A stretch of DNA of 64,000 bases from Alphaproteobacteria bacterium (GTDB lineage Bacteria > Pseudomonadota > Alphaproteobacteria > Micavibrionales > Micavibrionaceae): contig JAJRYK010000020.1 of assembly GCA_024275825.1 (NCBI GenBank), forward strand, positions 1 to 64,000, read 5' to 3'. The translations under genes were made by a program, and so were the position numbers. This document shows, in pieces, positions 1 to 10,684 of the stretch (positions are counted from its first letter, which is position 1; each line of letters opens with the position of its first letter). The notes under the pieces were generated by a model that made no database searches, was not told the origin of the DNA, and worked only from the letters and a program-made list of their open reading frames with translations.

Positions 1-98
1 CGAGATACACTAAAGCGATGCGAAGCTTCCACTTTACTACCACCAAATTCTACAAAGGAAACAACTCTTTTACGAAGGTCTATTGAATAAGTCATCAT
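1..98 (-). CDS. IS630-family transposase, N-terminal fragment cut by window edge
   Basis: Reading leftward from the ATG at 98-96 (a second in-frame ATG is at 95-93), about 32 codons run off the window. The translation begins M-T-Y-S-I-D-L-R-K-R and continues with G-G-S-K-V-E-A-S-H-R-F. This matches the N-terminal helix-turn-helix of IS630-type transposases, which binds the terminal repeats. The start lies only about 20 bases beyond the ispE stop, so an insertion sequence abuts the 3' end of ispE. Whether the transposase is complete cannot be seen. The terminal inverted repeat and TA duplication were not resolved. Confidence 0.7.
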   Translation of the reverse strand, partial: MMTYSIDLRKRVVSFVEFGGSKVEASHRFSVS

Positions 99-119
99 GC
101 AGCATAGCATGCGCAATTA

Positions 120-1040
120 TTAATTGGAATTACTATATCTTTCTGGGCGATTAAGCCAGCCTGTTTTTACCCACCATTCTGGATAATCTTCGGCAATGGT
201 GCTTGCCGTGCTTTTGGCGTGTGCTTCATCTTTAAACAGTCCAAAACAGCTCGCGCCAGAGCCGGAAAGGCGCGCCAGAGCGCAGCCCTCCTCGGTATTT
301 AGAGCGCTGAGAACGGTTTGTATCTCTGGCACATAGGCCTTTGCCGGGGGCTCTAAATCATTATGGCGCTGGGCTAGAAACGTGATTAGGCCATCAAAGT
401 CATGCAGCGTATCAGGCAGGGGGTACGGCGTTTTAAAATCACTATCAAAGTCTCTGAAAATCTCTTTTGTAGGGCAGGCTTTATTCGGGTTGATGAGCAC
501 AATGGGAATTTCAGGCATTGTGGGCACTACGTCCAGAATATCGCCGATACCCTGCATGCGGGCGGGTGTGGAGGCCAGGCATACCGGCACATCCGCGCCC
601 AAACTTGTCATGAGCGCCGGCAGATATGTAGCCTGCGTAGGAAGCTCCCACCATTTGAGCAATCCCCAAATCACCGCCGCCGCGTCAGCAGAGCCGCCGC
701 CAAGACCAGCGGCCAGCGGTATATTTTTGGTCAACGTGACGTGGATGTTAGGTGTTTTTTGCGCAGCCTGCGCGAGCGCCCAAACGGCTTGCACCACAAG
801 GTTAGAGGAATGCGGGCTGGCATCACACTCTTTTGGGCCAAAGGCGTGCGCATAGGGGCCATCGATCTGAAAGGTGAAATCATCGGCCGCCTCAATGCGG
901 ATGTGATCACCAATATCGGCAAATCCCACGAGAGAGTCTAGCGTGTGATACCCATTATCCTGCCGCCCTGTTATGTGCAGATACAGGTTGATTTTCGCCG
1001 GCGCGAAAACATTTAAGGTTTTTTTGGGTGTGGCGCTCAT
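120..1040 (-). CDS. ispE: 4-diphosphocytidyl-2-C-methyl-D-erythritol kinase
   Basis: This cytoplasmic GHMP kinase phosphorylates CDP-methylerythritol in the MEP pathway to isopentenyl diphosphate. Seen in the 306-aa product: the substrate motif P-A-K-I-N-L near residue 15 followed by G-Y-H, the glycine-rich ATP loop G-L-G-G-G-S-A-D-A-A near residue 112, and a C-terminal R-L-S-G-S-G-A motif. The length is normal for the family. It sits just downstream of the TPR gene on the same strand with a gap of about 10 bases, so the two are probably cotranscribed. The region before its ATG has only a weak Shine-Dalgarno match, which fits translational coupling. Confidence 0.95.
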   Translation of the reverse strand: MSATPKKTLNVFAPAKINLYLHITGRQDNGYHTLDSLVGFADIGDHIRIEAADDFTFQIDGPYAHAFGPKECDASPHSSNLVVQAVWALAQAAQKTPNIHVTLTKNIPLAAGLGGGSADAAAVIWGLLKWWELPTQATYLPALMTSLGADVPVCLASTPARMQGIGDILDVVPTMPEIPIVLINPNKACPTKEIFRDFDSDFKTPYPLPDTLHDFDGLITFLAQRHNDLEPPAKAYVPEIQTVLSALNTEEGCALARLSGSGASCFGLFKDEAHAKSTASTIAEDYPEWWVKTGWLNRPERYSNSN

Positions 1041-1049
1041 GGGGCAGAC

Positions 1050-2852
1050 TTACTGTTTTAGAGGATTACTCTGGCCTTCTTGTGTGTTGGCCTGCCTCAG
1101 CAGCATGAGATCCGGCGCATTGAGGCCATTTTCCAACTTATGTGTAGCGCTCTCTATAAGCTCTTCATTCTCTTGGGCATGGTTTTTCGCGCGGAGCCAC
1201 TGGAATTGCGCCTCTCTTTTTCGCCCCATACGCCAATAGGCATCGCCGAGATGATCGTTGATTACGGGGTCGTATGGCATAAGCTCTATGGCTTTTTCCA
1301 GGTGAGGCACAGCTTCTGCAAAGCGCCCCATACGATAGAGCACCCAGCCAAGTGAATCGGTGATATAGGCATCAGAGCTTTCTTGCGCGGCTGCTTTTTT
1401 GACCAGCGTTAAAGATTCCTCGAGGTTAATGCCCTGATCGGCCCAGGAGTATCCCAGATAATTCATGATGAGCGCATGGTCTGGTTGAAAGGCTAGTGCG
1501 GCTTTGAGGTCTTTTTCTGCCTTCAGCCATTGTTGATTTTGTTCGTAAGACATGCCGCGCAAATAGTAGATGTGCCAATAGTCCTTTCCGATATTGCCCA
1601 ACAGTGTTTCAGCATCATTGTAGCTATTTATTGCATTTTCAAAATCATCATTGCGGCGATAAATGTCACCAATTTGAATAAGCGAATTTACGTCCTGATA
1701 TTCTTGGTAAAGCTGGCGTAGAACACCTAAAGCTTCGTCATCGCGGCCCATATCTTCGAGTAAATTAGCGGCTAATCTAGAGGCTTCCAGGAAGTGATTA
1801 CTATTTTGAGGAATAGAGCGATAATGTGCGATGGCATCATCGACATTGTCGTTGCGCGTGGCGATGTGCCCCATCAGCATTGTGGCCTTGGTCATGTCGG
1901 GATTAAGAGCGTATGCCATATTCACAAAAACGCGGGCGCTGTCGTCGCTATATTCACGGAAGAGCAGCAGGGCCATATCATAAAGCGCCTCAGCCGCACC
2001 ATGTTCGGGCGTTGTTATGGGCGTGAAATAGTTGGTATTTGGCGCATTTGTTAGCGTTTTTACTTTATTTGATATCTCCGCGTTGCCGGCCCATTCATCA
2101 AGAATTTTTTGATAAAGCGCTGTGGCAAGATCTGGTTTGTCGATATGCGTGTAAAGGTCTGCAATATGCTGAATATCCTCGAGCGTTAGGCCTTGTGCGT
2201 TTAGAGAGCGTTGCAAGAGTGGCTCTATATTCTCCGACCTGCCTAGAAAATCAGAGATCAAAATGGTGTGATAAATATGGATCGTGTTGTGTTGTAAATC
2301 CTTGATCTCATATTCTCCAACACCGGCCTTGGCCCAGCTGAGTATGAGGGGCATCATAAATTCCGAGAGACTGCCCTCTGGCATTTGTTCTACATGGCGC
2401 AGCGCTTGTTCATAATTTTGTGTTTTCAGGCTGTTCACAGCGAGGAAAAGTGCGGCCAGAGAGTGTTGGTTATTGACGGCAGAGAGGCGCTGCGCATATT
2501 GAACAGCATCTTCAAACTGCCCTGAGCCCATAGATAAAATCATCGCGCGGCTGAGCAGCTGTATGTTTTGTTTATCAAACTTCAGGATGCGCTCAAGGTT
2601 TTTGCTGGCCTTGTCCCAATCATGGTGGCGTTGGGCAAACTGGCTGGCGAGATAGTTTCCGGCTAGGCTATTGCTATCAAACGCCTGACGAAGATGCCGC
2701 GTGAAGGGTTCATTTGTTATCTCTGGCGCGCTATCAATATAGATAAGTGCAGGATCAGATTCGAAAAGCATCTGGTTTAGATCTGGCGCATTTACTGGCG
2801 CGGGGCACAGTCCGATAAGGCAAGTCAAAAATGTGATAAGTTTCGTAAAAAT
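1050..2852 (-). CDS. Exported tetratricopeptide-repeat protein, probable ATT start
   Basis: The product is about 600 aa with many helical TPR units, clearest in the C-terminal half (for example A-L-A-F-Q-P-D-H-A and A-I-E-L-M-P-Y-D-P). It is probably a periplasmic or membrane-attached scaffold; no enzymatic domain is visible. The only conventional start is TTG at 2828, which has no Shine-Dalgarno and truncates the leader. The frame stays open to a TGA at 2870-2868. Within it an ATT at 2852-2850 lies five bases after a perfect GGAGG and adds I-F-T-K-L-I-T-F-L, completing a signal peptide. I therefore use ATT, tentatively. The gene lies between ETF-QO and ispE on the same strand. Confidence 0.75.
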   Translation of the reverse strand: MFTKLITFLTCLIGLCPAPVNAPDLNQMLFESDPALIYIDSAPEITNEPFTRHLRQAFDSNSLAGNYLASQFAQRHHDWDKASKNLERILKFDKQNIQLLSRAMILSMGSGQFEDAVQYAQRLSAVNNQHSLAALFLAVNSLKTQNYEQALRHVEQMPEGSLSEFMMPLILSWAKAGVGEYEIKDLQHNTIHIYHTILISDFLGRSENIEPLLQRSLNAQGLTLEDIQHIADLYTHIDKPDLATALYQKILDEWAGNAEISNKVKTLTNAPNTNYFTPITTPEHGAAEALYDMALLLFREYSDDSARVFVNMAYALNPDMTKATMLMGHIATRNDNVDDAIAHYRSIPQNSNHFLEASRLAANLLEDMGRDDEALGVLRQLYQEYQDVNSLIQIGDIYRRNDDFENAINSYNDAETLLGNIGKDYWHIYYLRGMSYEQNQQWLKAEKDLKAALAFQPDHALIMNYLGYSWADQGINLEESLTLVKKAAAQESSDAYITDSLGWVLYRMGRFAEAVPHLEKAIELMPYDPVINDHLGDAYWRMGRKREAQFQWLRAKNHAQENEELIESATHKLENGLNAPDLMLLRQANTQEGQSNPLKQ

Positions 2853-2890
2853 ATTAGCCTCCGGGCCTCATGGTTTTTTGCTTGTACCGT

Positions 2891-4527
2891 CTACATATTA
2901 GGATAATTCGGGCCATCGCCGCCTTGTGGGGTGGCCCAGTTAATATTTTGTGACGGATCCTTAATATCACAGGTTTTACAATGCACGCAATTTTGCGCAT
3001 TTATCTGTAATGTATAGTTTTGCGCATTATCCTTAATAATTTCATAAACTCCGGCAGGGCAGTAGTGCTGCGCAGGTTCTGCATATTCGGGCAAGTTAAC
3101 GCTTATGGGAATATTTGGATCAACGAGGCGCAGATGAACGGGCTGGTTTTCCGCGTGGCTGGTGTTGGAGAGCTGTACGGATGTTAGTTTGTCAAACGTG
3201 ATAATTCCGTCAGGCTTTGGATAGTCTATTTCTTTGCTTTCGCTGGCCTTTTGAAGCTGCGCATGGTCAGCGTGGTTTTTCAAGGTCCAGGGGGCAAGGC
3301 CCATGGTGAAAGTCTCAAAGGCGGCATTAAACAACCCGAACCATAGGCCGCGCTGGAAGCCGGGGCGGATATTGCGGACTTTCTTGAGCTCTTTCCAGAT
3401 CCATGAGGTTTTGAGATTAGCGGTGTAGCTCTCGCATTCACCGCCCCATTCTGTATGTTTGTCGAAATAAGCGACAATAGACTCTGCGGCGACCATGCCA
3501 GACTTCATCGCGGTGTGGTTGCCTTTGATTTTGGGGACGTTCAGGAAGCCCGCCGTATCGCCGATGAGCAGCCCGCCCGCGAAGGTGAGCTTGGGGAGAG
3601 ACTGAAAGCCACCCTCAACCAGCGCGCGCGCACCGTACGATACGCAACGTCCGCCCTCTAACAGGGGCTTGATTGCAGGGTGAAGCTTAAAGCGTTGCAT
3701 TTCATCGAAAGGGCTGAGATATGGATTTTGGTAGTCAAGAGCGACAACGTAGCCAATTGACACTATATTGTTTTCCAAATGATACAGCCACGATCCGCCA
3801 TAGGTCTTATTATCCATCGGCCAGCCGATGGTGTGGAGCGTCATGCCGAGATCATGCTTGGCGGGATCAATTTCCCAGAGCTCCTTGATCCCCAGCGCAT
3901 AAGTTTGCGGATCACTATCGGCGCGCAGGTCGAATTTTTTGACCAGGGTTTTGGTTAGGGAGCCGTGGCAGCCTTCGGCAAAAACCGTCTGGCGGGCATG
4001 TAACTCCATGCCAGGCTCGAAGGCTTCCGTTTTCTCGCCGGCCTCATTCAGGCCCATATCGCCTGTGGCCACGCCGATGACCGCGCCTTCGGGGCTATAG
4101 AGCACTTCAGCGGCAGCGAATCCTGGGAATATCTCGACGCCGAGACTTTCTGCTTGCTCTGCCAGCCAGCGGCCCAGATTACCAAGAGATATGATGTAAT
4201 TGCCCTTATTGTGCATCTGTGGCGGCGTGGGGAATTTATAGGCTTTGTCTTTGGTCAGGAACAGGAACTTGTCCTTCTTTACCGGTGTGTTCAGCGGCGC
4301 GCCTTTTCGGCCCAATCAGGGACCAGCTCATCAAGCGCGCGCGGTTCAAACACAGCGCCGGAGAGCAAATGCGCGCCAACCTCTGAGCCTTTTTCCAAGA
4401 TACAGACATTCAAATCGGGCGAGAGCTGTTTCAGGCGGATCGCGCAAGACAGGCCAGACGGTCCGGCGCCGACAATCACCACATCATATTCCATGCTCTC
4501 TCGATCTGAACGTATTGAATCCGGCAT
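2891..4527 (-). pseudogene. Electron-transfer flavoprotein-ubiquinone oxidoreductase, frameshifted
   Basis: ETF-QO is a membrane-associated flavoprotein that passes electrons from ETF (fatty- and amino-acid oxidation) to ubiquinone. The N-terminal part has the FAD Rossmann motif G-A-G-P-S-G. The C-terminal part has the 4Fe-4S ligands of the family (C-P-A-G-V-Y, then C-V-H-C-K-T-C-D-I-K-D-P). The two halves lie in different frames that meet near 4300 after D-W-A-E-K. One extra G there restores the family reading K-G-A-P-L-N-T-P, so a single base appears to be missing. The start at 4527 is chosen for an AGAGGA about 11 bases upstream. The repaired length of about 545 aa is typical. Real decay or a sequence error are both possible. 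Confidence 0.85.
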
Positions 4528-4579
4528 AGTTTCGTAATTCCTCTTTAAATTCATATAGGACTCATCTAGCTTAGAAACC

Positions 4580-5476
4580 ATGAGTCATCACGTAAATTCC
4601 AGCCACCATCGTAGCGCATTAGGCGCGGCTTTGGAATGGTATCTTGATCAAGAGCTTGAAGAAATGATCGGTGATGTGCCGGTGGATAGAACGAGGCTTC
4701 AGATGGCTTTGTCGCAAATGGTGCCCGCCATGAATATAGCGCAAGGGTTTTCCGAGCCACCGCAGGCGAGCCTTGCTGATGAAATAAAGGCCGCGCCGCC
4801 TGCTGGCGCGGCGAAAAGGCAGGCTTTTTTGGGCAAATCAGATGCGCGGGAAGAAGCCGTGCGGCTGGCGAAGGAGGCCAGTACGCTTGAGGATCTGCGC
4901 GCTGCGATTGAGAGCTTTGACGGCGTAGCGATCAAAAAGACAGCGACCAATATGGTATTTTGTGATGGCAATCCGCAGGCTGAGGTGATGCTGGTCGGTG
5001 AAGCCCCCGGCGCGGATGATGATCGTCAGGGTAAGCCATTTGTCGGTGTGAGCGGACAATTGCTTGATCGTATTTTGAAATGCATTGATCTGGACCGCAT
5101 GGCTGAAGACCCCAAAAAAGCGGTTTATATGTCGAACATTCTGAATTGGCGCCCGCCAGGTAACCGGACGCCGAGCCCGGCGGAGATTGAGGTCAGCTTG
5201 CCTTTCATCGAAAGACATATCGCGCTGGTGAAGCCCAAAATTTTGATTTTATGCGGCGGCGTGTCGGCAAAGGCTTTACTGGCGCGCGGCGAGAGCATTT
5301 CACGGTTGCGGAAAAGCTGGCATGATTATAAGCCGTTAACGCAAGAACTTGGCATTGACGGGCAAGAAATTCAGGCGATTGCGACCTATCACCCGACTTA
5401 TTTGCTCCGTACACCGGCGCAAAAAAAGGCGGTGTGGATGGATATGCTCAGCGTTCGTGAAAAGCTTGATTCATAG
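4580..5476 (+). CDS. Uracil-DNA glycosylase, family 4/5-like, lacking usual Fe-S ligands
   Basis: This DNA-repair enzyme excises uracil. The 298-aa product has a low-complexity N-terminal extension of about 130 residues, then the family motif G-E-A-P-G-A-D-D-D near residue 140 and Q-G-K-P-F-V-G-V-S-G. These are followed by N-W-R-P-P-G-N-R and the C-terminal H-P-T-Y-L-L-R. In classic family 4 enzymes a Cys precedes R-P-P-G-N-R and another precedes the next P-F; here these positions are Trp and Leu/Ser context, and no CxxC is found at the N-terminus of the fold. A cluster-free enzyme is therefore likely, as in some alphaproteobacterial homologues. It is divergent from ETF-QO. Confidence 0.85.
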   Translation: MSHHVNSSHHRSALGAALEWYLDQELEEMIGDVPVDRTRLQMALSQMVPAMNIAQGFSEPPQASLADEIKAAPPAGAAKRQAFLGKSDAREEAVRLAKEASTLEDLRAAIESFDGVAIKKTATNMVFCDGNPQAEVMLVGEAPGADDDRQGKPFVGVSGQLLDRILKCIDLDRMAEDPKKAVYMSNILNWRPPGNRTPSPAEIEVSLPFIERHIALVKPKILILCGGVSAKALLARGESISRLRKSWHDYKPLTQELGIDGQEIQAIATYHPTYLLRTPAQKKAVWMDMLSVREKLDS

Positions 5477-5544
5477 GCTGTGAAACTCTGACTGTTACGC
5501 ATTTCTAGACAAAACCAAATTTTTGCTGTAAGCCATTGCTTGTT

Positions 5545-7446
5545 ATGCGAAAAATTGAAATTAAAAACAGGCGGCGGTCGAGAGTTCTCGCTATGGTTGT
5601 GGTGCTGTGTGGAGCGTTATGTGCTGAGCCTGCGCGGGCTGATGTGCCTGTTCCTGCGCATAAGCCAATGCAAGAATTGAAGGATTCCGGATATTCGTTC
5701 AGAAGTATGGCGCTGTCTCTTCTGGACTTTGGCGCAGATAAAGCGCCCGTTCCCAAGCCTAAGCCGTTTATCGCTGGTGATCAGCCGCTCTCTGAGCTGG
5801 ATATTACGCGCTATAAAAATATTTTTTTGCTACAGGAGCAGGGGAAAATTCAAGAGGCTGATCGCGTGTTAAAGCGCTTGTCTAATAATCGTCTGCGCGG
5901 TCATGTTTTGTATCAGCGCTATATGCATCCGACGGCATATCGAAGCAGTTTTGAGGAGCTGCGCAGCTGGCTTACGCTCTATGCGGATTATCCGGGGGCA
6001 CGCCGGATATATGCGCTGGCAGAGCGTAAAAAGCCAAAAGGCTCTGGTGCGAAGCTGCGCCGTCCTGTGTCTGCGCGCGGCATTGCGCGGGTGGCGGACC
6101 CGACGATTTATGAGGGGCGCGAATATCAGGCGCAAATGGAGAGATCCAGGGATGATAAAGCGGCGATTAAGGCTGTACGCCGCGCTGTGCTTTCACTGGT
6201 GAATGGCGGTGAGACAGGGCAGGCTGCCGCGCTGTTACGCGATGATAAGCGTACGCGGTTAATGGATGAGACGGAGCGCGATATTCTGCGCGGCCGGATT
6301 GCGGCGGGATATTTGTATCAAGGGAAAACTGAGCAAGCTCAGAATTTGGCGGTTATGGCTGCAAAGCGCTCTGGTCAATATGCACCGCTGGCGGGCTGGA
6401 TCGCGGGTTTAAGCTTTTGGCAGGAGGGGCAGTATCGAAATGCTGCAAAATATTTTGAGGTGACAGCCCGCTCTCCCTATTCATCAGGCTGGTTCGCAGC
6501 GGGCGGTGCATATTGGGCGGCGCGCTCTCATATGCGGGCGGGCAAGGTTGTGGCGGTGAGCAAGTGGTTGAAGCAGGCCGCGGCGCATCCGCGGACTTTT
6601 TATGGGCTGATCGCGACGCGGGCATTGGGGCATGATTTTGAATTTAACTGGGACATGCCTGACTTTACGTCAGATCATCAGCAGCTTTTGGTGCAAACAA
6701 AAACTGGTATACGGGCCATGGATTTGGCCAATGTCGCGCAAATTCATCTGGCTGAGGCTGAGCTGCTGCGGATTAATCCGGGCCGGGATAAAGAGATGCA
6801 AACAGCCTTCCTGGCTTATGCCGGACACGCACGCATGCCTGCGCTGGCATTACGTTTTGGCACACATAGTCAGGCGGCGGATGGCCAGAGCCGAGATGCG
6901 GCACTCTATCCGGTGGGGGCCTGGTTACCGCAAGAGCGCTATAAAATTGACCCGGCGCTTATTCACGCGATCATTCGCCAGGAGTCCAAATTTGAAACAA
7001 TGGCGCAGAGCCATAGCGGCGCGCTTGGGCTGATGCAATTGATGCCCCGCACCGCGCGCGCAATGGCGGATATGCGCAATCCGACACTGAGCGATCCAAA
7101 GACCAATCTTGAAATAGGGCAAAAATATTTGGGGCACTTGTTGAAAAATAAAACCATTGATGGAGATTTGCCCTCGCTCCTGATCGCCTATAATGCCGGG
7201 CCGGGGAATTTGGCGCGTTGGCGCAAGCGGTGGAGCGATGTTGAAGATCCGTTATTATTCATTGAGCTGATCCCCGCGCGTGAGACGCGTAGCTATGTTG
7301 AGCGTGTGCTCTCAAATTACTGGATCTACCAAATGCGCGATGATCTGGATACACCAAGCCTTGATGCTGTGGTCGAGGGGCGCAAGGCGCGCTATGCTTA
7401 TAAAGCGCAAGACGGTGCTGCGATTAAGCTGGCGGATAAAAATTAA
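5545..7446 (+). CDS. Soluble lytic murein transglycosylase (Slt-type)
   Basis: This periplasmic enzyme cleaves peptidoglycan glycan strands, releasing 1,6-anhydro products. A signal peptide (basic start, hydrophobic core, A-R-A cleavage) occupies residues 1-32. A long alpha-helical superhelical region follows. The C-terminal SLT domain has the catalytic Glu in R-Q-E-S-K-F, then G-A-L-G-L-M-Q-L-M-P and A-Y-N-A-G-P-G-N. Total length is 633 aa from the ATG at 5545, preferred over the upstream TTG at 5536. It is transcribed in the same direction as alaS with a gap of about 50 bases. Confidence 0.93.
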   Translation: MRKIEIKNRRRSRVLAMVVVLCGALCAEPARADVPVPAHKPMQELKDSGYSFRSMALSLLDFGADKAPVPKPKPFIAGDQPLSELDITRYKNIFLLQEQGKIQEADRVLKRLSNNRLRGHVLYQRYMHPTAYRSSFEELRSWLTLYADYPGARRIYALAERKKPKGSGAKLRRPVSARGIARVADPTIYEGREYQAQMERSRDDKAAIKAVRRAVLSLVNGGETGQAAALLRDDKRTRLMDETERDILRGRIAAGYLYQGKTEQAQNLAVMAAKRSGQYAPLAGWIAGLSFWQEGQYRNAAKYFEVTARSPYSSGWFAAGGAYWAARSHMRAGKVVAVSKWLKQAAAHPRTFYGLIATRALGHDFEFNWDMPDFTSDHQQLLVQTKTGIRAMDLANVAQIHLAEAELLRINPGRDKEMQTAFLAYAGHARMPALALRFGTHSQAADGQSRDAALYPVGAWLPQERYKIDPALIHAIIRQESKFETMAQSHSGALGLMQLMPRTARAMADMRNPTLSDPKTNLEIGQKYLGHLLKNKTIDGDLPSLLIAYNAGPGNLARWRKRWSDVEDPLLFIELIPARETRSYVERVLSNYWIYQMRDDLDTPSLDAVVEGRKARYAYKAQDGAAIKLADKN

Positions 7447-7497
7447 ATCCTTTAATATTCTTCTCGTATTTTTTAGTTTTTTTAGGAGTTTTGGACC

Positions 7498-10173
7498 ATG
7501 TCCATGAAAACCGCCATGAATACTGTGAGTGATATCCGTAGTGAATTTTTAGGCTTCTTCGCTGATAAGGGTCATGAGATTGTGCCCTCTGCGCCGCTTG
7601 TGCCGCAGAATGACCCGACACTGATGTTCACCAATGCGGGGATGGTGCAGTTTAAGAATGTGTTTACCGGCGCGGAAAGCCGCGATTACACGCGCGCGAC
7701 CTCGTCCCAGAAATGCGTGCGCGCGGGCGGCAAACATAATGATCTGGAGAATGTCGGCTATACGGCGCGCCACCATACATTTTTTGAGATGCTGGGCAAT
7801 TTCTCCTTTGGTGATTATTTTAAGGAAGAGGCGATCAGCTATGCTTGGGAGCTGGTGAGCAAGAATTTCGCGCTGGATCAGGATAAATTGCTGGTTACTG
7901 TCTATGCCGAGGATGAGGAAGCGGCCAGCTTGTGGCGCAAGATTGCTGGATTTTCCGACAGCAAAATCATCCGCATTCCAACATCGGATAATTTTTGGTC
8001 AATGGGCGATACCGGCCCGTGCGGGCCGTGCTCCGAGATTTTTTATGATCAGGGCCCGGCATTGCAAGGCGGCCCGCCGGGCAGCCCGAATGAGGATGGT
8101 GATCGCTATCTGGAGTTTTGGAATCTGGTTTTCATGCAGTATGAACAATTTGAGGGCGGCGTGCGCGAGGCCTTGCCCAAGCCCTCCATCGATACCGGTA
8201 TGGGGCTGGAGCGCATGGCGGCGATCATGCAGGGCAAGCTGTCCAATTACGATGTAGATCTGATGCGCGATATTATTGAGCAGTGTGCTGATCTGACGGG
8301 CGTGAACCCGGATGGTGATCAGGCCGCTTCGCATCGCGTGATTGCAGATCACTTACGTGCGGCCAGCTTTTTGATGGCCGATGGGGTGATGCCGTCCAAT
8401 GAAGGGCGCGGTTACGTGCTGCGCCGGATCATGCGCCGCGGGATGCGTCATGCGCATTTGCTGGGCGCAAATGAGCCCGTCATGTATAAGCTCTTCCCGA
8501 CCCTGCAGAGCAAAATGGGCGCGGCCTATCCAGAGCTTAAACGCGCTGAGGCGCTGATTACTGAGACGCTGCGCGGTGAGGAAGAGCGCTTTAAGGCGAC
8601 CCTTGATAAGGGGTTGAAGCTTTTGGAAGACGAAGCAGGCAAGATTAAGAATAATGTCCTGCCCGGAGATGTGGCGTTTAAGCTCTATGACACTTTCGGC
8701 TTTCCGCTGGACCTCACGCAAGATGCCTTGAAAGCGCAAGGCGCGCAGGTGGATGTGGAGGGCTTTAACACATGCATGGAGGAGCAAAGAGCAAAGGCGC
8801 GCGCGGCGTGGTCTGGCTCGGGCGATGCCGGCACGGAAAAGCTCTGGTTCCAGCTGCTCGATGAGGTCGGGTCGACAGAGTTTTTGGGCTATGAAAGCGA
8901 AAGCGCAGAGGGCGAAGTGCGCGCGATTGTTAAGGATGGTGCGCTGGTCGATAGTCTAAGCGCGGGCGAAGATGGCATTGTAATCACTAACCAAACACCG
9001 TTTTACGGTGAGTCTGGGGGGCAGGTTGGTGATAAAGGAACGCTAACTTACGGCGATAAGGTAGCGTTAGAGGTTACAGATACGCGTAAGCAACTCGGTC
9101 AACTTCATTTGCACTATGTGAGCTGTAACAAAGGGGAGCTTAAAACCTTTGATGCGGTTGAGATGAAAGTCGATCATGAGAACCGTAGAGCCATCTGTAC
9201 CAATCACTCTGCGACGCACTTATTGCATGAGGCTTTGCGTGAGGTGCTGGGTGAACATGTTTCGCAAAAGGGCTCGCTGCAAGATGCGCAGCGCACGCGC
9301 TTTGATATTTCACATTCCAAGGGTGTGACGTCAGATGAAATTGCCCGTGTTGAGCATATTGTGAATGAGCAAATTCGTGGCAATACGCCTGTGGAAACGC
9401 GCTTAATGCCGCTCGAGGACGCGCGCGAGAGTGGTGCAATGGCGCTGTTTGGCGAGAAATATGATGACGAAGTGCGTGTGGTGACGATGGGCCGCGTGGC
9501 TGACGGCGCGAACAAGCCATTCTCGGTTGAGCTTTGTGGCGGGACGCATGTGAGCCGCACGGGCGATATTGGGCTTTTGAAAATCGTATCCGAGGGCGCG
9601 CTGTCCTCCGGTGTGCGCCGTATAGAGGCCTTAACGGGCAATAATGCGCTGGCCTATTTAAACCAGCAAGATGCTATTTTAAACGCCGCAAGGTCCGTGG
9701 TGAATGCCAGTGGGGATCAGTTCCTGGAACGGTTGGAGGCGCTGGCCAAAGACAAAAAAGCGCTGGAGAAGCAGGTTTCCGATTTGCGTAAACAGCTCGC
9801 GATGGGCGGCGGTTCTGGTGATGCTGGCGGCGGCGCTGAGAGCAAAGATATTGGCGGCGTAAACTTTATCGGCAAAATTCTGGACGGCTTCCCGCCCAAG
9901 GACCTTAAATCGATGGTTGATAAACTAAGGAAACAGCAAGGCTCCGGCGTGGTGGTTCTGGTCGCGACCAATGACGGCAAGGCCTCGATCATCGTTGGTG
10001 TGAGCGAAGACCTAACCGATAAACTAAATGCCGTAGAGCTGGTGAAAATCGGCGCAGCAGCATTAGGCGGCTCTGGCGGCGGCGGTCGCCCCGACATGGC
10101 GCAGGCCGGCGGGCCGGATGCGGCAGCAGCGAATGATGCGGTGGGGGCTATTGAGAAAGGTTTGGCCGGGTGA
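7498..10173 (+). CDS. alaS: Alanyl-tRNA synthetase
   Basis: AlaRS charges tRNA-Ala in the cytoplasm. The 891-aa product has the class II catalytic core at its N-terminus ([20 protein letters not shown]) and the editing domain zinc/hydrolytic motif H-S-A-T-H-L-L-H with C-G-G-T-H-V. It ends in a C-Ala domain with a glycine-rich tail. A TAGGAG Shine-Dalgarno lies before the ATG at 7498. Length and motifs are standard for the family. Confidence 0.98.
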   Translation: MSMKTAMNTVSDIRSEFLGFFADKGHEIVPSAPLVPQNDPTLMFTNAGMVQFKNVFTGAESRDYTRATSSQKCVRAGGKHNDLENVGYTARHHTFFEMLGNFSFGDYFKEEAISYAWELVSKNFALDQDKLLVTVYAEDEEAASLWRKIAGFSDSKIIRIPTSDNFWSMGDTGPCGPCSEIFYDQGPALQGGPPGSPNEDGDRYLEFWNLVFMQYEQFEGGVREALPKPSIDTGMGLERMAAIMQGKLSNYDVDLMRDIIEQCADLTGVNPDGDQAASHRVIADHLRAASFLMADGVMPSNEGRGYVLRRIMRRGMRHAHLLGANEPVMYKLFPTLQSKMGAAYPELKRAEALITETLRGEEERFKATLDKGLKLLEDEAGKIKNNVLPGDVAFKLYDTFGFPLDLTQDALKAQGAQVDVEGFNTCMEEQRAKARAAWSGSGDAGTEKLWFQLLDEVGSTEFLGYESESAEGEVRAIVKDGALVDSLSAGEDGIVITNQTPFYGESGGQVGDKGTLTYGDKVALEVTDTRKQLGQLHLHYVSCNKGELKTFDAVEMKVDHENRRAICTNHSATHLLHEALREVLGEHVSQKGSLQDAQRTRFDISHSKGVTSDEIARVEHIVNEQIRGNTPVETRLMPLEDARESGAMALFGEKYDDEVRVVTMGRVADGANKPFSVELCGGTHVSRTGDIGLLKIVSEGALSSGVRRIEALTGNNALAYLNQQDAILNAARSVVNASGDQFLERLEALAKDKKALEKQVSDLRKQLAMGGGSGDAGGGAESKDIGGVNFIGKILDGFPPKDLKSMVDKLRKQQGSGVVVLVATNDGKASIIVGVSEDLTDKLNAVELVKIGAAALGGSGGGGRPDMAQAGGPDAAAANDAVGAIEKGLAG

Positions 10174-10249
10174 TTATCTCTTGATAATTTCTCAGGCGCT
10201 GCTATAACCGCACCGTAATTTATAACTTTTTAATTAAAAGGAAAAAACC

Positions 10250-10672
10250 ATGGCGCTAGAGCGTACATTTTCGATTATTAAACCAGATGCCACGCGGCGT
10301 AACCTGACCGGCGCGATTAATGCGAAGCTGGAAGAGGCTGGCCTGCGGATTGTGGCGCAGAAGCGTATTCAGATGAGCCTTGCTCAAGCTGAAGGATTTT
10401 ATGAGGTGCATAGTGAGCGCCCGTTCTTTGGTGAGCTAACCGAATTTATGAGCTCTGAGCCTGTGGTCGTACAGGTTTTGGAAGGCGAAGATGCTGTGGT
10501 GAAGAACCGTGACGTGATGGGTGCAACGAACCCGGCCGAAGCAGATGCGGGCACGATCCGTAAAGAGTTCGCGATTGATATTGGTGAGAACTCTGTGCAC
10601 GGCTCTGACAGTCTCGAGAACGCGGCGATTGAGATTAAGTTCTTTTTATCTGATGATGAAATTGTTGGTTAG
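10250..10672 (+). CDS. ndk: Nucleoside diphosphate kinase
   Basis: NDK moves the gamma phosphate of ATP to other nucleoside diphosphates through a phospho-histidine. The 140-aa sequence carries the N-terminal S-I-I-K-P-D-A and the active-site histidine motif N-S-V-H-G-S-D-S near residue 118. It has an AAAAGGA Shine-Dalgarno. It follows alaS and converges on the sensor kinase gene with only 12 bases between stops. It ends in TAG, which shows that TAG acts as a genuine stop in this genome. Confidence 0.98.
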   Translation: MALERTFSIIKPDATRRNLTGAINAKLEEAGLRIVAQKRIQMSLAQAEGFYEVHSERPFFGELTEFMSSEPVVVQVLEGEDAVVKNRDVMGATNPAEADAGTIRKEFAIDIGENSVHGSDSLENAAIEIKFFLSDDEIVG

Positions 10673-10684
10673 GCGCGCGCTCGT

